DNA from: Ligustrum vulgare
Lineage: Eukaryota; Streptophyta; Magnoliopsida; Lamiales; Oleaceae
Reading direction: 5' to 3'
Length of the DNA: 64,000 bases
NCBI GenBank assembly: GCA_963555705.1
Contig: OY743181.1
Location: forward strand, 24,246,513 to 24,310,512
The translations under genes were made by a program, and so were the position numbers. Position 1 is the stretch's first letter, and the number at the start of each line of letters is the position of its first letter. Shown here one piece after another: positions 11,871 to 24,508 of this stretch. The notes beneath the pieces were generated by a model, which did not search any database, was not told the DNA's origin, and saw only the letters and a list, made by a program, of their open reading frames with translations.

Positions 11871-12556
11871 TGTTGAGACCGTGCCCAAAAAGGAGCCCAA
11901 TGAATCACCAATAAGGGCCCAATGGGCCTTGGCCCATGATTAAAGCTTAGGGTATCTCCTTGGGCCAACTGCCAAGGTTGAACAGCACATGAACCTCTTT
12001 AGCCGAACTGGTTTATATCTAGCCGAGGTACTCTATGGTAACGCCTCAGACGGGTGATGGGACAATGGACGGTGTCAGAGATGTGCCACTTTCCCTAGTT
12101 GACTGTGGTTTGACTAGACATTTCCTTTATCAAGAATGTGACAGGCGCCCATCCCTACCAAACGTAGCAATGATTACTGCAAGAAAGTAAGATCCTCCTC
12201 TCCAACAGCTTGGGTAAATACACGTGTAAAGTCCACCACGTGTCGCCATCCAAGACCATAACTTCTCCTATAAATAGAACACTCCCTCCACCAAATAAAG
12301 GGTTAGCAATCCTATACTCTTAACTAAATCTTTTACTCTCACTCCCTTTTCTCTCTTTTACACACTTATATTTCCCGCACCCAATTTACATTTGCTTGAA
12401 ATGAGCTCTGAATTTGGCATCGGAGTGCAAATGGGAGCCACCTCGGCCCCCCTTTGCAAACTGATTATTTGTCACAGTGCGTAGGAGATCCACGTCTTCA
12501 AGAGGGAGGAGCTGAGACGTGTTGGTCCAAGGTCCAGCCGGATTTTTTGGTCAACA
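11871..12556 (+). mobile_element. 3' LTR of the Tat element
   Basis: This is a 686-bp segment with perfect 6-bp inverted ends, TGTTGA...TCAACA, preceded by a polypurine-like run. A TATA box (CTATAAATAG) lies at about 12270, followed by pyrimidine-rich sequence typical of the R/U5 transition. The flanking 5 bp after the end is GGTAC. The matching 5' site has been lost, so the duplication cannot be tested. Confidence 0.85.
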
Positions 12557-12843
12557 GGTACCAAAAAGAAGCTACATTTACTGAGTACATGCTACAATTT
12601 TTTACATATATTTAATCTAAAACAATATATTCAATACGCATATATTTCAATTATTCAAATTCCAAACATTACCTCCATTAAAAAAAAATTAAATTAAACT
12701 CTGGGGGGTCACGTGACCATCCAGGACCCCCTCTCTGTCCACCAGTGTCCCCCCCCCCCCACCGGTTGGTTAACAGTTGAGGAATTGTAAGAAGAAAGCA
12801 AAAAGGCACAGATTTTAGAAGATCAAGGTGAGTTATTGCACGA
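12557..12843. other. Spacer with GC-rich stretch
   Basis: AT-rich sequence is followed by a short C/G-run stretch (12698-12765) that includes CACGTG and a run of 12 C. No gene is seen. Confidence 0.4.
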
Positions 12844-12929
12844 AGTTGGTTAAATAGAAAATAAATAGCAAGTAGAGATAGATGCGGCTGAAAAATACAT
12901 TTTTAGAAAGCCGTCTACAAAATTAACCA

Positions 12930-13480
12930 AGCACTTAAGGCCAATGTATGTGAAGACCTTAGTTAATGGTATACCCGTGTCAAAGGTGCTCATTGACAAT
13001 GGGGCAGCCATAAATACTCTACCCTCGAGAATGATAAGGACATTTGCTAAGACAGAAAGTGACACGATTCCAACAGTGGTTATACTTACAAGCTTCAATG
13101 GAGGGGCAACTTCAACTAAGGGAGTAATGCCACTAGATATAACTGTGGGAACAATTACTAGGACTATAGTTTTCTTTATAATAGATGGTCCTACCAGCTA
13201 CAACGTACTACTAGGAAGAGACTAGATCCATGGGAGTCGCTGCATACCTTTGTCGCTCCACCAATTCCTAGTTTTCTGGAATGATAAAGGCAAAGCAGAG
13301 ATAGTGTAGGCGGATCACAGGCCATTTGTCGCAAAAAAAAACTCAGTGGAAAGGTTCATGTATGAAGGAAATTATGGACCTGTCAGGATCATTCAAGATG
13401 GAGAAAAACTTAGATCACTGACAAAGCGAAGAACCATTTTCAGTAGATGCACATATTGAAATATTCAATCAAATGAGGCC
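12930..13480 (+). pseudogene. Ty3/gypsy aspartic protease fragment
   Basis: The open part contains VLIDNGAAINTLP (retropepsin D-x-G as DNG) and SYNVLLGRD (the hhLGRD motif), a complete small retropepsin core. After a TAG at 13222-13224 the same frame continues as IHGSRCIPLSLHQFLVFW, the usual sequence after the protease in Tat-related elements. Further stops follow. The upstream gag and downstream RT are missing. Confidence 0.75.
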
Positions 13481-14143
13481 AAACATAGTGGCCCTTGAAA
13501 AGCTAGTAATTGGCAAGAAAATAGTTAGAGACGTATAATGCGAAATAGGGCACAGTAGGTTTGAGCCGAAATTACAGCTTTTAGGACCAAATTAATGGTC
13601 TATGCTAAAGATTTGAGTGAAGAGTGTGGAAAGAAAGAACATTTGCATTAGAAAGGCTGTATTTGACTTGGAAGGCGGGTTACGAAGCAATGCCAGCAAA
13701 GCGTATCACTTGGATGGAAAGGCCCCTGTAGACTTGAGGGGTAATCTTACAAATGTCTAAAGGTTGAAATGGATCGCCAAAGTCATCAATTCATCAGTTC
13801 AGGAAAGACAATACGATAATATGCAAGCGTTAGTTATATCAGTATTTTTCCTAAGAAATTATCCTGTAAAAAGTTTGTTGTGGGCCAAATATTAGGCTTT
13901 GTGACTTAAGTTTGTATTTTTAGTAATGTGTGTTGTATTTATGTTGCCTTGTAAAAGTTAGTATTTAGAGGCACCTCTTACTCAAAATAAATGCAAAGGA
14001 AAGGACAAAACGGCAAAAAGGAGATTCACTGATATAATATATCCATTTATAAAAATTAGACGCTATTGCACAGATAGAAACCGGCTACCACTAAAAAATT
14101 AATTGTCAAAAGGACGATATCGTCCTATAAAACATTTAAGACA
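13481..14143. other. Degenerate 3' region of second Tat-like element
   Basis: No clear domain is visible. Short plus-strand open pieces (for example around 13640-13740) may be worn pol tail. No confident gene call is possible. Confidence 0.35.
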
Positions 14144-17100
14144 TTAAGGCCACAACCTGCCCCAGAGGGAACACATCTGTTCTCTAATTTTCTCCAATTT
14201 ATTACTCTGAACGGTAGAAGTAGTAGCTAACTCAATCATGAGTCCTTCATTGATCTCTTTACTCAAGTAATGCTCAAACACAGATTTAGCTCGTTCAAGT
14301 TCCTGAGAAGCATTCTTCTTTTTAGTAGCTAACCTAGTTTTGCAGTCATCCATTCTGGCCTAAATTTCCTTCATCTCAATAGTGAAACTCATCATCAGGG
14401 AATCCTCAACCATGACATCAGAGGAAAGATCATCTAGAACGCTCTTGGTTTTCTTAAATTCGTTATGAAGAGACTCTTTCTCATCTACTAGGCGGATGTA
14501 ATGGGTCTTCATGGCTTTCAATTTCGCATTTTTGGCAAGTAAAGAGTTTATTTCAGAATGGATGATCTTCAAAGCTAGTTTGACATCAAGCGGAAGTTCA
14601 AGTGAAGGAAGTTCGAGTGCCTGAGTCATTTAAGCACTCAGTCGCTCAAATTTATCCCGTTGACTGGCCGCACCGGCTGTTTTTATGTCCATATCCAGAA
14701 ACGGAGTATATTCAAGTACGGACTATTTTAGAATCTTCATATTCTCCTCCGAAAGAATAGCAGGTGCAGCCGAAGAATGACTAACAAAGGAACAAGAAGT
14801 ACGACTTGTGTAAAGTTGTTCCCCAGAACTGAATGAATCCTGGATTGAGCGCAGAATGGCATTAGAGCCCTGAAAGGAAGAATGCAATTATTTAGCTTTT
14901 TTATTATAGTGGACCAAGTGAAGATGAAGGGCACAATGAAGATTACCTCATCAACCAATTTGGGAGAAGAAAATTGAGACACATCACTAGGTGACTCAAC
15001 CACCTATGGAGATTTCCCTTTGTTTGAGCGATTAGCTGCCCCCATAGCTGGTAAATCTGTGGATGCTCTTGTAAAAGAACAAGTAGCGATGAGTGAAGGA
15101 CCAAATGATGCAACGTAGGGAATCATAAAGGCATAACATTACCTTTCGGTTCTATGCTTGGGGGGTCAACACTCTGGAGGGATGAAGATTGTCCTACTGG
15201 ATGAATGTTCAAAGGCTCTTAATCCTTGAGCCCACCTTCAAGCAGAGTTCTCGCATCAGTTGATTTTGGTATAGGAGCTTCAGTAGAAGGTGGTGGAGAA
15301 AGAACCGGCGGAGATGGATTCTTCAAAGGGGAACTTGAGCTTTTCTAAAATCCAGGTAAAATATTAAAATTAGCATATAAAGGGTTTGTTCATAGATAAA
15401 CAAAAGTCATAGACTCAAGTGCCTTTCTCCGAATAACGAGAGGAGGGTCGTTGTCGTCGTCGTCGTCGTCGTCATCATCATCACCACATCAGAATGACCA
15501 GACAAAGCTGAGACTGGCTGGTTACGATTAAAATCATCTTCAATAGCTCCAATTTGAGTATGTGGAGAATTGGATAGAGGAGGAGCTATTACAGAACGTT
15601 TCACACAAGTAGATGGAGATTTTGAAGGAGAGTCAGAACGTCTGACAGATATAGGCACAACAAGAATCAGAATAGAAGTGGGAGAAGTTCTTGCCCTTTC
15701 CAATAAGTGGAAAGCGCGATTAGCATCTGTCACAAATAGCCTACGCTTCACAGATTACCAAAGTCGTTCAAAGAGAGGATAAACGACTGAAGTAGGGTTA
15801 AAAGGGGCTAAAGAAAAACCATTGGTCAGGAGGACATTGATAGCATCAATTGCTTGTGCTTCTGGTTTATTGATGGTATGGAAACGCTTAGTCATACTTT
15901 TGGAGAAACAAGGGGGACCGGCTATGTTTGACCAAATCCAAACCGACGAGCAAAGAATTGGGGATCGTATACCTCAATGATTGCCTTGGCATTTGTTCTA
16001 GTCAAGATATCATGGAACAACTATTTTCCAACTAAATATTGAGCCCAAATGGGAAAAAGGGTGCTCGTGTCTCTTATAGTAGGAGGTGGTTGCACATAAG
16101 CTGGGATTTGATGGGCAGAAAAAGGAAAAAAGGAAGGGATCGAGTCCAATTTATAAAAGAATGTGAAAACATCCCTATTTGACATTTTAACAGGGTTTAG
16201 TTGGTCGATAACTAAACCATAACAATTGGTCGACTTGGGAGGAGTTGATGGAGCATCGAATTGTGGAGAGTATGCTCTCAACCACAATTGAGCTAGCAAG
16301 AGAGGCCCGCTGCCAATGGGAGATTCGGAATTCCTCAATTGGAATTGAAGGGAAGCCATGTCTCTATAAAAAGTGGCCAAGAAAAGCGAACAAAGGTTAA
16401 GAGTTCTACCACGCTCCAATTTCATGCAATATAGGTAAATAAGACATAGAAGGTTTAAGGCTAGGCACGCAAAAAACATACCTGCAAAGCTAGACTTGAA
16501 GGAAGGCCACACGCTCTGCATGAGTGTGCTCGACAGCGGAGTTGTTATAAAGTTCCTACATCCCTGAATAGGAATTAGTAAACTTTTTATCGAATTTTGG
16601 GGCTGCCGCAATAACTCGGATGGCGGGAGAAATAGTATCGTCCAGAGGTGGTAGGTTCACCAAGGCTCCAACATCCCTTAGGGTAACAGACATTGGACCA
16701 AGTGGAAAAATAAATGTGTTATATTCAGAAGACCAAAGACTTAAGGCAACAGGGAAAAGCACGGAATCATAGACTGGGGGACGGAGAGTGATTTCTAACA
16801 AATCGATAATATTAGCACGATCGAAGATTTCTTTAGTAGGACCATGGTTTATCAAATGTGCATCCCAACAGTGGAAAGTGGTATCAGTTTTAGCCAAGTG
16901 CAGATAACTTTTTCACATATTGGCTTTAGCGAAAAAGGGTTCAAAAAAGGAGGGTCTTGAGTACAAGGAAACAATTGGCCCACCACTACTTGCCCAAAAG
17001 AATCAGCATTAGTAAATGTTGGGCCCAGGAAGAACTCATGAAAATCAAAGTTAATCGGCAAGAGGGAAGCTTGGTTTACATACGGCCTAATGAGAAGTTG

Positions 17101-17195
17101 TTGGAAGTCATCAGAACCAAGGAAGTTTTTGAAGAACTCTTTGAGGTTGCCATTTACTATGATGTATAATTTGCTTAAAATTTTTGAAAGTGTAA
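14144..17195 (-). pseudogene. Antisense plant mobile domain (PMD) gene with C-terminal coiled coil
   Basis: Read from 17195 downward, the minus strand encodes an N-terminal part (ending near LKPICEKVI), then WDAHLINHGPTKEIF. Next comes the PMD signature: ALSLWSSEYNTFIFPLGPMS and VTLRDVGALVNLPPLDD (about 16740-16630). The second half of the domain is at 16500-16021 (FACLALNLLCLIYLY, LFLATFYRDMASLQFQL). Downstream pieces are Ser/Pro/Thr-rich with a (GTC/ATC)n run (15447-15482). The 3' part (14629-14144) is a charged coiled coil. PMD (PF10536) occurs in host MAIN/MAIL proteins and in plant transposons. Here it lies antisense downstream of a gypsy protease, so it is most likely the element's cargo gene. 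Stops and frame changes make it a pseudogene. Confidence 0.65.
15447..15482. repeat. (GTC)n/(ATC)n microsatellite
   Basis: A trinucleotide run inside the antisense PMD gene encodes a Thr/Asp-type homopolymer depending on frame. Confidence 0.8.
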
Positions 17196-17477
17196 GTATT
17201 TGAATAAGGGAGCAGGACGATGAACAGTGTTCTTTATACACAAAAGACAAAGTGACGACGCAAAATGTGGGTGAAGTGACGCGATAAAGTGGCATGTTGT
17301 TTGGTTTATAGAGAGTTATGCGATACTGCACTTTTTGGAATGTAGAAAGGCACCGCTAAGCGAAAGTAATGATTAGGACTCTATTCACTTTCTTTGAACT
17401 CCAAGCGTAGTGGGAAAAGTGCGAAGTACTGGAAAAGATCAATAATCAATATTAAAAATGCCATATTGGGGGGTAAT

Positions 17478-18285
17478 TGTTGCCATATAAAAATACCCAA
17501 TTCAGAGCCCCAACATAAAATGCCCAAAAACATGATAGCCCATTGTGGATAAAATGGCAGTGTGAATGGAGCTGGCGACTGGGCGATCACTAGATTACTT
17601 GGGCGATAGGACGAATGCAAGGATGATTGGGTGACCAAGCTGGATAAGGTTAAAGAAGCGGTTTTGGGGGATCATCCCACGATTTATTTGGACATTAAGC
17701 AACAGTTTCCATGTTCTGGGCAGTTGGAAAGGATCATGGAAGTTACTTGAAGCAAGGTAGTGGACGTCAGTTATATAGGGAAGTGGGAGACGGTTGTGAA
17801 ACATGATGGGTAACAATTATTTCATGCAAGTTACAAGTCAAGGTGGAAAATCAAGAACTAAAATGCTAGGAAGCAGTTGTAGATAGTTGTGTATATATAG
17901 TAGAAACTTAGGCGTTTAGAAGGATCAATCAATCAACTCTCAAACAGAGATTATGTAATTTTCTTTATCTTTATTTTTTCTGTCAAATCCTAGTTTGGTT
18001 CATGTCCTTGTACCCCTTGGAGACGTTTTTTCTTCGTTATAATCTTCATAAATAAAGCACCCCTCGTTGGGACTTTATCACGAGAGGTTGTTGTTCCTTA
18101 CACATCATTTGAATCCCATTTTAATTGTTATTCCATATTATCACGAGAAACAGGTTGTTTCCTTTTTTACCTATATATCCTCTTGCCCTGGAGAATCAAG
18201 AAGAATATCTGAATCTAAGTGTAAAAAGGGGGAACCAGAACAGTTTCCAAGAGCTCCAAAATCTAGAAATATTTTCGAAGCAACA
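17478..18285 (+). mobile_element. Putative 3' LTR of second Tat-like element
   Basis: A polypurine tract 'attggggggtaat' (17465-17477) is followed immediately by TGTTGCC, a pattern typical of Tat-lineage 3' LTR starts. A TATA box (GTATATATAG) is at about 17890. The end is placed at a CAACA (18281-18285), which gives TGTTG...CAACA ends and about 808 bp. The start is well supported; the end is a choice among several CA dinucleotides. Confidence 0.6.
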
Positions 18286-20186
18286 AGCACCATTAATTAT
18301 TGTTGTTTAAAGAGGGCAAGGAAAGAAAAACATAGCATCAAAGACTTTTCTTACATTAAATTGTTATATCAAAGCATATAATAACAATTGATTAGGAAAG
18401 GAATAGCCTCCCAAGTTTGATAGGTCTGTTGTTAGGCCCGGAATGCTGAAATTCCAAGGTATTTGAGCCCACGAACTGAGGGAATCTCTTGAATTCTGAA
18501 AAATGTAATTTTACACTTATTTGGATTGTTAAAAGTGATCAATTGTAAGTTCTATTAAGTTGTTTATGCTTAATTTTGTGTTGTTTTTTTTATTATTATT
18601 ATTTTATGTTAAAACTCGAATTTGGATGAGATTGAAGCAAAATGAGAATGCTACGTGCACATCATATGAAGAAATTAGAACACAAATTTGAGTATAAAGA
18701 TCTCCATTGTGGCTCGTAGTATAACATCGGAAAGATAATTGAGCCTGAAGTTCAACACAAAAAATTGAGCACAATTCGGAGTTGTATATCATAAGTTATG
18801 AACATTCAAAATTTTGTCGACGAAATTGGAGAAAAAAAAAGTTGGATAGGACTGGTAGTGCCTAGGCGCCACCCAACCAGAAAATGAGCGCCTAGATGCC
18901 ACACCCTGAATTTTAGGTTTATTTTGATGTTTTAAAAGTCTAATTGATCAAAAACTCGAGATAGCCAAGAAAAGAAGATAAAAAGGGTTAGAGAAAATCT
19001 TAGAGAATGACTTTTTGGACGACGTCTAATGAAGGAAATGAAGAGAAACGGACAAAAAAGAAGATCAAATCAACTTCAAAACAATTTTCCATCTTCTTCT
19101 TTATGCTTATTATTATGAATTTCTTGCTTATTTATTTTTTCATCATGAACTAAGTTAATTGTCTAGGGGATTGATGTAATAATACGTTGATAATACGTTT
19201 TAATTTTCATTAATTCTTGAGATTTTATTCCAAAATTAGAATGAATGCCTTAAACTCTTGCAAATACCATCATTATTAATTAATAACAATAATAACATAA
19301 TTCATTATGTTAATTTTTTGTTTAATAATATGCAAGTTATATAATTTCATATTATTGCATGTAACTTCTTTTTATTTTATGATACAACATGAAATTATTT
19401 CAACAATAATGAGTACTTTGACTATCTCAATGACAAACTAATTGAGTTATTTCTTTAGAAAGTGAAGATTTTGATGATACAAATCAATTTTATCAAGATG
19501 AGATCATAACTATACCAAACAAGTTAATCTTCAAAAGAAATTGTCTTCTTATACTCTTAAAGAATATGGACAACGATCTTTGCAATGCAGCAAAAGTGAT
19601 TTATCATGATTTAAAGAGAAATATTATCCATGCCAAAATAATCATTGGATAATATGATGAAAAACAAGTTTTCCTTCTGCGTATTCCATTAACCCCAGCA
19701 AATTATGAATTATATTCATTCAAATGATAGATGAACAATTTTCGGTAAGTTTGTACTTTACAATTACAATTAACAAAGCCCAAAGATAAATATTACCTAC
19801 TATTGAAATATAACTACCTGAATATGTATTATCAAACGGGAAATTATATATAACACTTTCTCACGGATTTGCAATAAAAATAATAAGAATATTGATAGAA
19901 ACAGAAATAAAAATAAGAGAAGCTACAAAATGTTGACAAGAATATTGTATGAGAAAAGTGTTATTTTAATAAAGACATTACATTTTAGTTTATTTAACAT
20001 TTTCATATTATATACATAATTTCATAAAAATAAAATTTATCATAAGTATTCTTTTTAACAATTTTAATTCTTCATTTAACAATATCAATTGCATCAATTA
20101 CTTTAAAAAATAATATTAATATTTCAAAAACGTTATGGATATCATTTATGCTATACATAAGACATGCAACGTGTTTACTGCTATTA
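18286..20186. other. AT-rich spacer with LTR-like debris
   Basis: No gene is visible. The part from about 18550 to 19250 has the texture of a worn gypsy LTR (an 'aatttggatgagattgaagc' type stretch, a 'gcctaggcgcc' stretch near 18870, then a run ending in the transcription-end-like 'atgaatttcttgc'). The rest is very AT-rich sequence without structure I can name. Confidence 0.35.
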
Positions 20187-20769
20187 TAACAAATAAAAGT
20201 AAAGAACTTTCAACATAATTAAAATGTGGTGGATTATGGATATGTAACCACGATCTTAAATGACTAATTTATTTTCTTAAACTTCCGAAATAAAATTAAA
20301 TCGATAACCACACTTTTAGATATATTTTTGAACTTAAAACAAATTTCTATTTCCACATCAAACAAATTTCTATTTCTACATCAACCATTAACTTGTCTTT
20401 TTTCTCTCATGGTGGTAGACAGTGCGATTTTTTTCCCTCATCGGTGGACCTCTTTTCCCTGATGATACTTGTATTTTTCTGGACGCAATTATGTTATTTT
20501 CTTCTCTTTATATATTAATCTTGTGATGCATGTGAAACGTGAAGATGATACGTAACAATAATAATATTTTAATTCACGTGTATGGAATGGGAGATTTTAT
20601 TTGGGCAGAGCCGCAGAATTAGAATAGGTTGGGGGGAAGGGGAAGGGGAAAGAAAAGGAGTGATGTATTAATTGAAGTGTACATAACAATTCTTAATTTT
20701 TTATTAATTGAATTAGTATTATAATTATAAAATTATTGTTGTGTATTTGTTAAAAATATATTTATTTAG

Positions 20770-20941
20770 CCCCTGTTTGGTATGGAGTAAAATCAGATTT
20801 TTAGTATATATTTTGATAAAAATTGATGAGATATATGGTTGAAAAATTGTGGGACCCATGAAATATATCATTGAAATTGATTGTTAAATTTGATTTAGAT
20901 TAAAATTTAGATTTTAATCGGTACCAAACAAGAGCTCAAAG
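20770..20941. mobile_element. Tourist/Harbinger-like MITE
   Basis: This is a 172-bp insertion in copy A, absent from copy B near 49995. It is flanked by TTAG on both sides (20766-20769 and 20942-20945), consistent with a 3-bp TTA (or 4-bp) target duplication. The ends form an imperfect inverted repeat: CCCCTGTTTGGTA on the left, and on the right the complement of a GCTCTTGTTTGGTACC stretch. Confidence 0.65.
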
Positions 20942-21354
20942 TTAGAGTATGGTTATATTGCGGTGCAAAGAAATAAAATACTTTTGAACCTTGATTATCT
21001 TGTTGATATTGGAGCTCTTGAACTTAATTCAAATCAATTAGTTAGTTACGTTTTCTTGACACGATTCATCAAATTGAACATATAAATATAACAAAGTATT
21101 GATGGGTCGAAAATCTTCAAAAAGTAGCACTAATAAGCTTTAAGATTCAATGAAATCATTAGAGCTACTAGATATTATCTTTATCTGAAGAAAATACTCA
21201 ATTAAAAATGTTTCTTAATTTTTCTTTATGTCAAATAAAGAATCCATTTGGCTTCCCTCTTGTCCCACCAAGTTGAGAGAATAGCATTCGTTTGCTTTAT
21301 CTTTGCATCACTTGGGAAATTCTTCACATGAAAGAGGTTTTAGGATTTTTAGTT

Positions 21355-21592
21355 AAGTTTGATTGGAAGGTAGAAAAGGAATTGAAAAATAGATTCTAGG
21401 AAATGTTTTTCTCACCTCCTCATGGGAAATCAAATTCCTTATTTTCACAGAAAATAAGGCAAAAATAAACTAATTAGGAAAACAAATCTAGGAAAAATTA
21501 ATGATGCAATCAAACACCTACATGAAAAATGAAGATGGAAAATATTTTCTTTTTCATATTCTCTCCCAATCAAACAAAATCTAAGTTGAAGA
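21355..21592. mobile_element. Second MITE-like insertion
   Basis: About 240 bp present in copy A and absent from copy B near 50495. The ends carry inverted GTTTGATTGG / CCAATCAAAC, and AGTT occurs at both junctions (4-5 bp possible target duplication). It has no coding capacity. The superfamily is not assigned. Confidence 0.55.
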
Positions 21593-22908
21593 CCGTTACA
21601 ATACTTTTACATTGGCCAATTGTGTTCTTCAATCAACCAATGAGAAAGTACCTTTTAGTTGTTAATGTTTTGGTAAACTATAAAATATATTTATAAATCA
21701 CATAATTTTTCAAATCACTTTTTAGTCACTTATATTTTCTCTCGCCAATTTTCAATCACTATTTTCTACCTCAAAATTACAAATAAATCAATTTATAAAT
21801 CAAACGGTGTTATCAAACAGATGATCATGATTACACTTGCAATTTCAACCATTAGATCTACCAAGCAAGTTGCAACATGTACTTGCATATCTACTTGATA
21901 CAAACTTATTTTTGACTTAGTAGTCCTAATATCATAGGCAGGACATCAAATAGTGCTTTCCTAATTTCTGGAACAACCTATCATAATAAGTTTATAACAC
22001 TTCCAAGTGGTAAAAGTGAAAGGTGACAAAAATCCAGCTTTCCTGAAGGCTGTTGTGTCAAGAATTCGAATTCTGAAATATGAATTTGGCCCTTGAATAA
22101 ATGCAAGTGTACAAGTAGCCTTCCACCCTGTACCCTTGAAGGTATAACCTACGATTTACATCTTTCATCAAGACCTAGGGCAAGACAGGTGAGGGCCGTC
22201 TAGGTTGCGACTCAACCTTTTTTCTATAACACTTGGCAACAAAATGTCATTCAAATAAAGTAGTTCTATAGTCAAATATATGATAATCCATCGTAATCAA
22301 AGAGCATGACCGCGTAATTATATATTCATCGAGAAAAATGATATGAAAAATGAAGAGTAAAGTATATTTGATGAAATCAGTGAAGAAGACGATTGCTTCA
22401 TATTTAATCAAATACAAGAGGAAGTATTTATAGATATTCCTTCCAATTATGTGTTGACACATAAGCAAACAAATATAACTAATTGACAGTAATAAAATGT
22501 AAAAAAGAAAATGAGCATGACTCTATTCTCCCAGAAATGAGCTGTGTGACCTTGCTGTCATACTGGTTCTATCACCCATGCGATACACGATATTAGATAT
22601 ACACAAAATATTTGAATAAAAGGTAAAAAAAATTAATTAAACTTACAAAGAAAAGGCTAAATTCTAAAATACGAATTATCCCTCACAGACCTGTACATAT
22701 TTATAAAGTATAAATTAAATGAGGACAAATTATTTTAGATTCACAAAATCCATGAACCAAAAATAATGTCCAACAACTGTCACTATCTAAATATATTTAT
22801 TTGGTAGGTTTTCTATTGCAATAAATGAATTCACAGAAGCAATGTTTTCCAGATATATCATCACATGTTCAATAAAAATAAGACTGTTTCAGTAAAAATA
22901 TGTCTTAC

Positions 22909-23381
22909 CTTAAGCAATTGAAGATCTGCATTCAATTTTTCAACCCGAACCTTTTTTCTTGCTCTAATGTAACCATTATAGTACCCATTACCCCATTTCA
23001 ATACCCTAATAAATGACATTCACATGTTAATAAGTCATAGCCAACAAAAAAATGCACAATAATCAAAATGAAATGTAGTGGCAATAGTCACACAAAATTT
23101 TCCTTTTGAAGCATGTCCAATGAAATTCCCAAAAAAATCCTTTAAAAGTGGAATAAAGTCATGAATCTAAATCTTTACTGGATGTTTTAATTAAATCTAG
23201 GATCTGCTTCAAAATACTACAACAAATTAAAAAAAAAAAATTATAACACAAAACATCAAAAATCTACCCACCTACACAATCTTCACCCAACAACCACGAA
23301 CATGAACCAACAGCTAATAAACAGCCACTCACCATGTCCAAAAATTCATCCAAGAAGGCATATCTTGCCATATTATATACC
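22909..23381 (-). pseudogene. Possible worn host-gene exons
   Basis: Two minus-strand segments look like exons with consensus borders. 23381-23333 (after GATGTAG, before GTGAGT) can encode YNMARYAFLDEFLDM. 23005-22909 (after TTATTAG, before GTAAGA) can encode YYNGYIRARKKVRVEKLN and more. The codon phases of the two do not match when joined, so this may be chance or a decayed gene. I do not recognise the protein. Confidence 0.2.
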
Positions 23382-24435
23382 CTACATCACAAATACATAT
23401 GCTATTTCTTGTTGACTCCATATTAAGCTCATTTCCCAATTAGTGTTAGTAATAGTTAATTAACCCAAACTTCAACAACAAAAATACAAAACAAAATTAT
23501 TTTAATTTATTGAAAAGTTAGCCTTAAGTCACTTTGGATCAACCACTTCACTTTTGATGGAAAAAGAAAAATGGCACCAAAAAAATCAAAACAACTTCTC
23601 CTACGTAAACATAGATCTTCAGATTACTGCTGCCTTTTCTAATGTGCCAAATTTTCTGTAATCTCAAAATGTTTAAGGACAGAACAAATCGTGTAGGAAG
23701 CAATGCAATGAATATTTGAAGTATGATTTTGAGGATGACTTGAAGCATAATTTGGACTGAAATTATGATTTGGTGGTTCTGGATGAACATATCTCAATTC
23801 TCTCTCTACTGATTATCCTCATGATGTATATTTGAATTCGGTTTTGGACCCTTGTGTGATTGTGTGCCCCCGATGAAGTCAAATTTAGTGGAACTTTTTT
23901 TACTTGAATTCATATTTTCAACAGTATTTTATTATTTTATGCCGTATTACTTTGGATGGGATTTTCTGCACAGTGACTTGAAATTTGAATTCATCTTTTC
24001 ATCAGCATATGTTTTCAAAGAGGGATTATTTGGGGAGGGATCAATATTTTTTAATTTTTATTCATAGACATAAATCACAATGATAATAATATATATGATG
24101 ATGATATATAATTCATAAAATATGATTTGTAATATTAAAGATAACAAATGATAATAATCAAAACATATTTTTAATATTAATAGATGCACATATTTATAAT
24201 GTTAAGAGCAACAAATAAATAAAATAACTCATTAAATAATAATTTTAAAAATGATAGTTATAAATATTGACTAATTCATTCAATATTGTCGTTAATAATA
24301 AAAAATAATAATCATGGTAAATATAATCAAAATATACAAATAACAATAATATTATATACGATATACAGAAAGTAATTGAAATTTCATTGGAATAACAAAC
24401 CGTTTACTTTATTTAAAAAAAAAAAAATCAATCTC

Positions 24436-24508
<73 letters not shown>
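24436..24508. repeat. (TAA)n microsatellite
   Basis: About 24 uninterrupted AAT/TAA units. Confidence 0.95.

Larger units (their letters stand above)
3400..12556 (+). mobile_element. 5'-truncated Tat-type Ty3/gypsy element
   Basis: The plus-strand order is gag end, protease, RT, RNase H, a second (archaeal-type) RNase H, integrase, a spacer, a long antisense gene and a 3' LTR. The double RNase H and the antisense gene between pol and the LTR are hallmarks of the Tat lineage (Retand/Grande/Ogre relatives). The left end is cut by the junction with the minus-strand gypsy fragment near 3400, so there is no 5' LTR and no target duplication can be checked. Confidence 0.85.
12840..18285 (+). mobile_element. 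Second Tat-like element remnant
   Basis: A plus-strand protease fragment, an antisense gene and a putative 3' LTR lie in the same order as in the element at 3400-12556. RT, RNase H and integrase are absent, so a large internal deletion or rearrangement is inferred. The plus-strand direction is supported by the protease and by the polypurine tract before the LTR. Confidence 0.65.
20187..22005. repeat. Diverged duplicated block, copy A
   Basis: This aligns by eye, in the same orientation, with 49420-50780. Shared landmarks include 'caaataaaagtaaagaac', 'ttttagatatatttttgaac', 'accattaacttgtctttttt', 'gtcccaccaa.ttgagagaa' and 'ggccaat.gtgttctt'. Copy A carries two insertions that copy B lacks, which are two MITE-like elements. 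No coding capacity is seen in either copy. Confidence 0.75.

Noticed and set aside
18067..18381. Plus-strand 104-codon frame at the end of a putative LTR
   Set aside because: No domain, overlaps LTR-like sequence, and codon content is not protein-like.
23852..24067. Plus-strand open frame with hydrophobic residues
   Set aside because: Phe/Tyr/Leu-rich by AT composition only, with no domain, no neighbour and no conserved motif.
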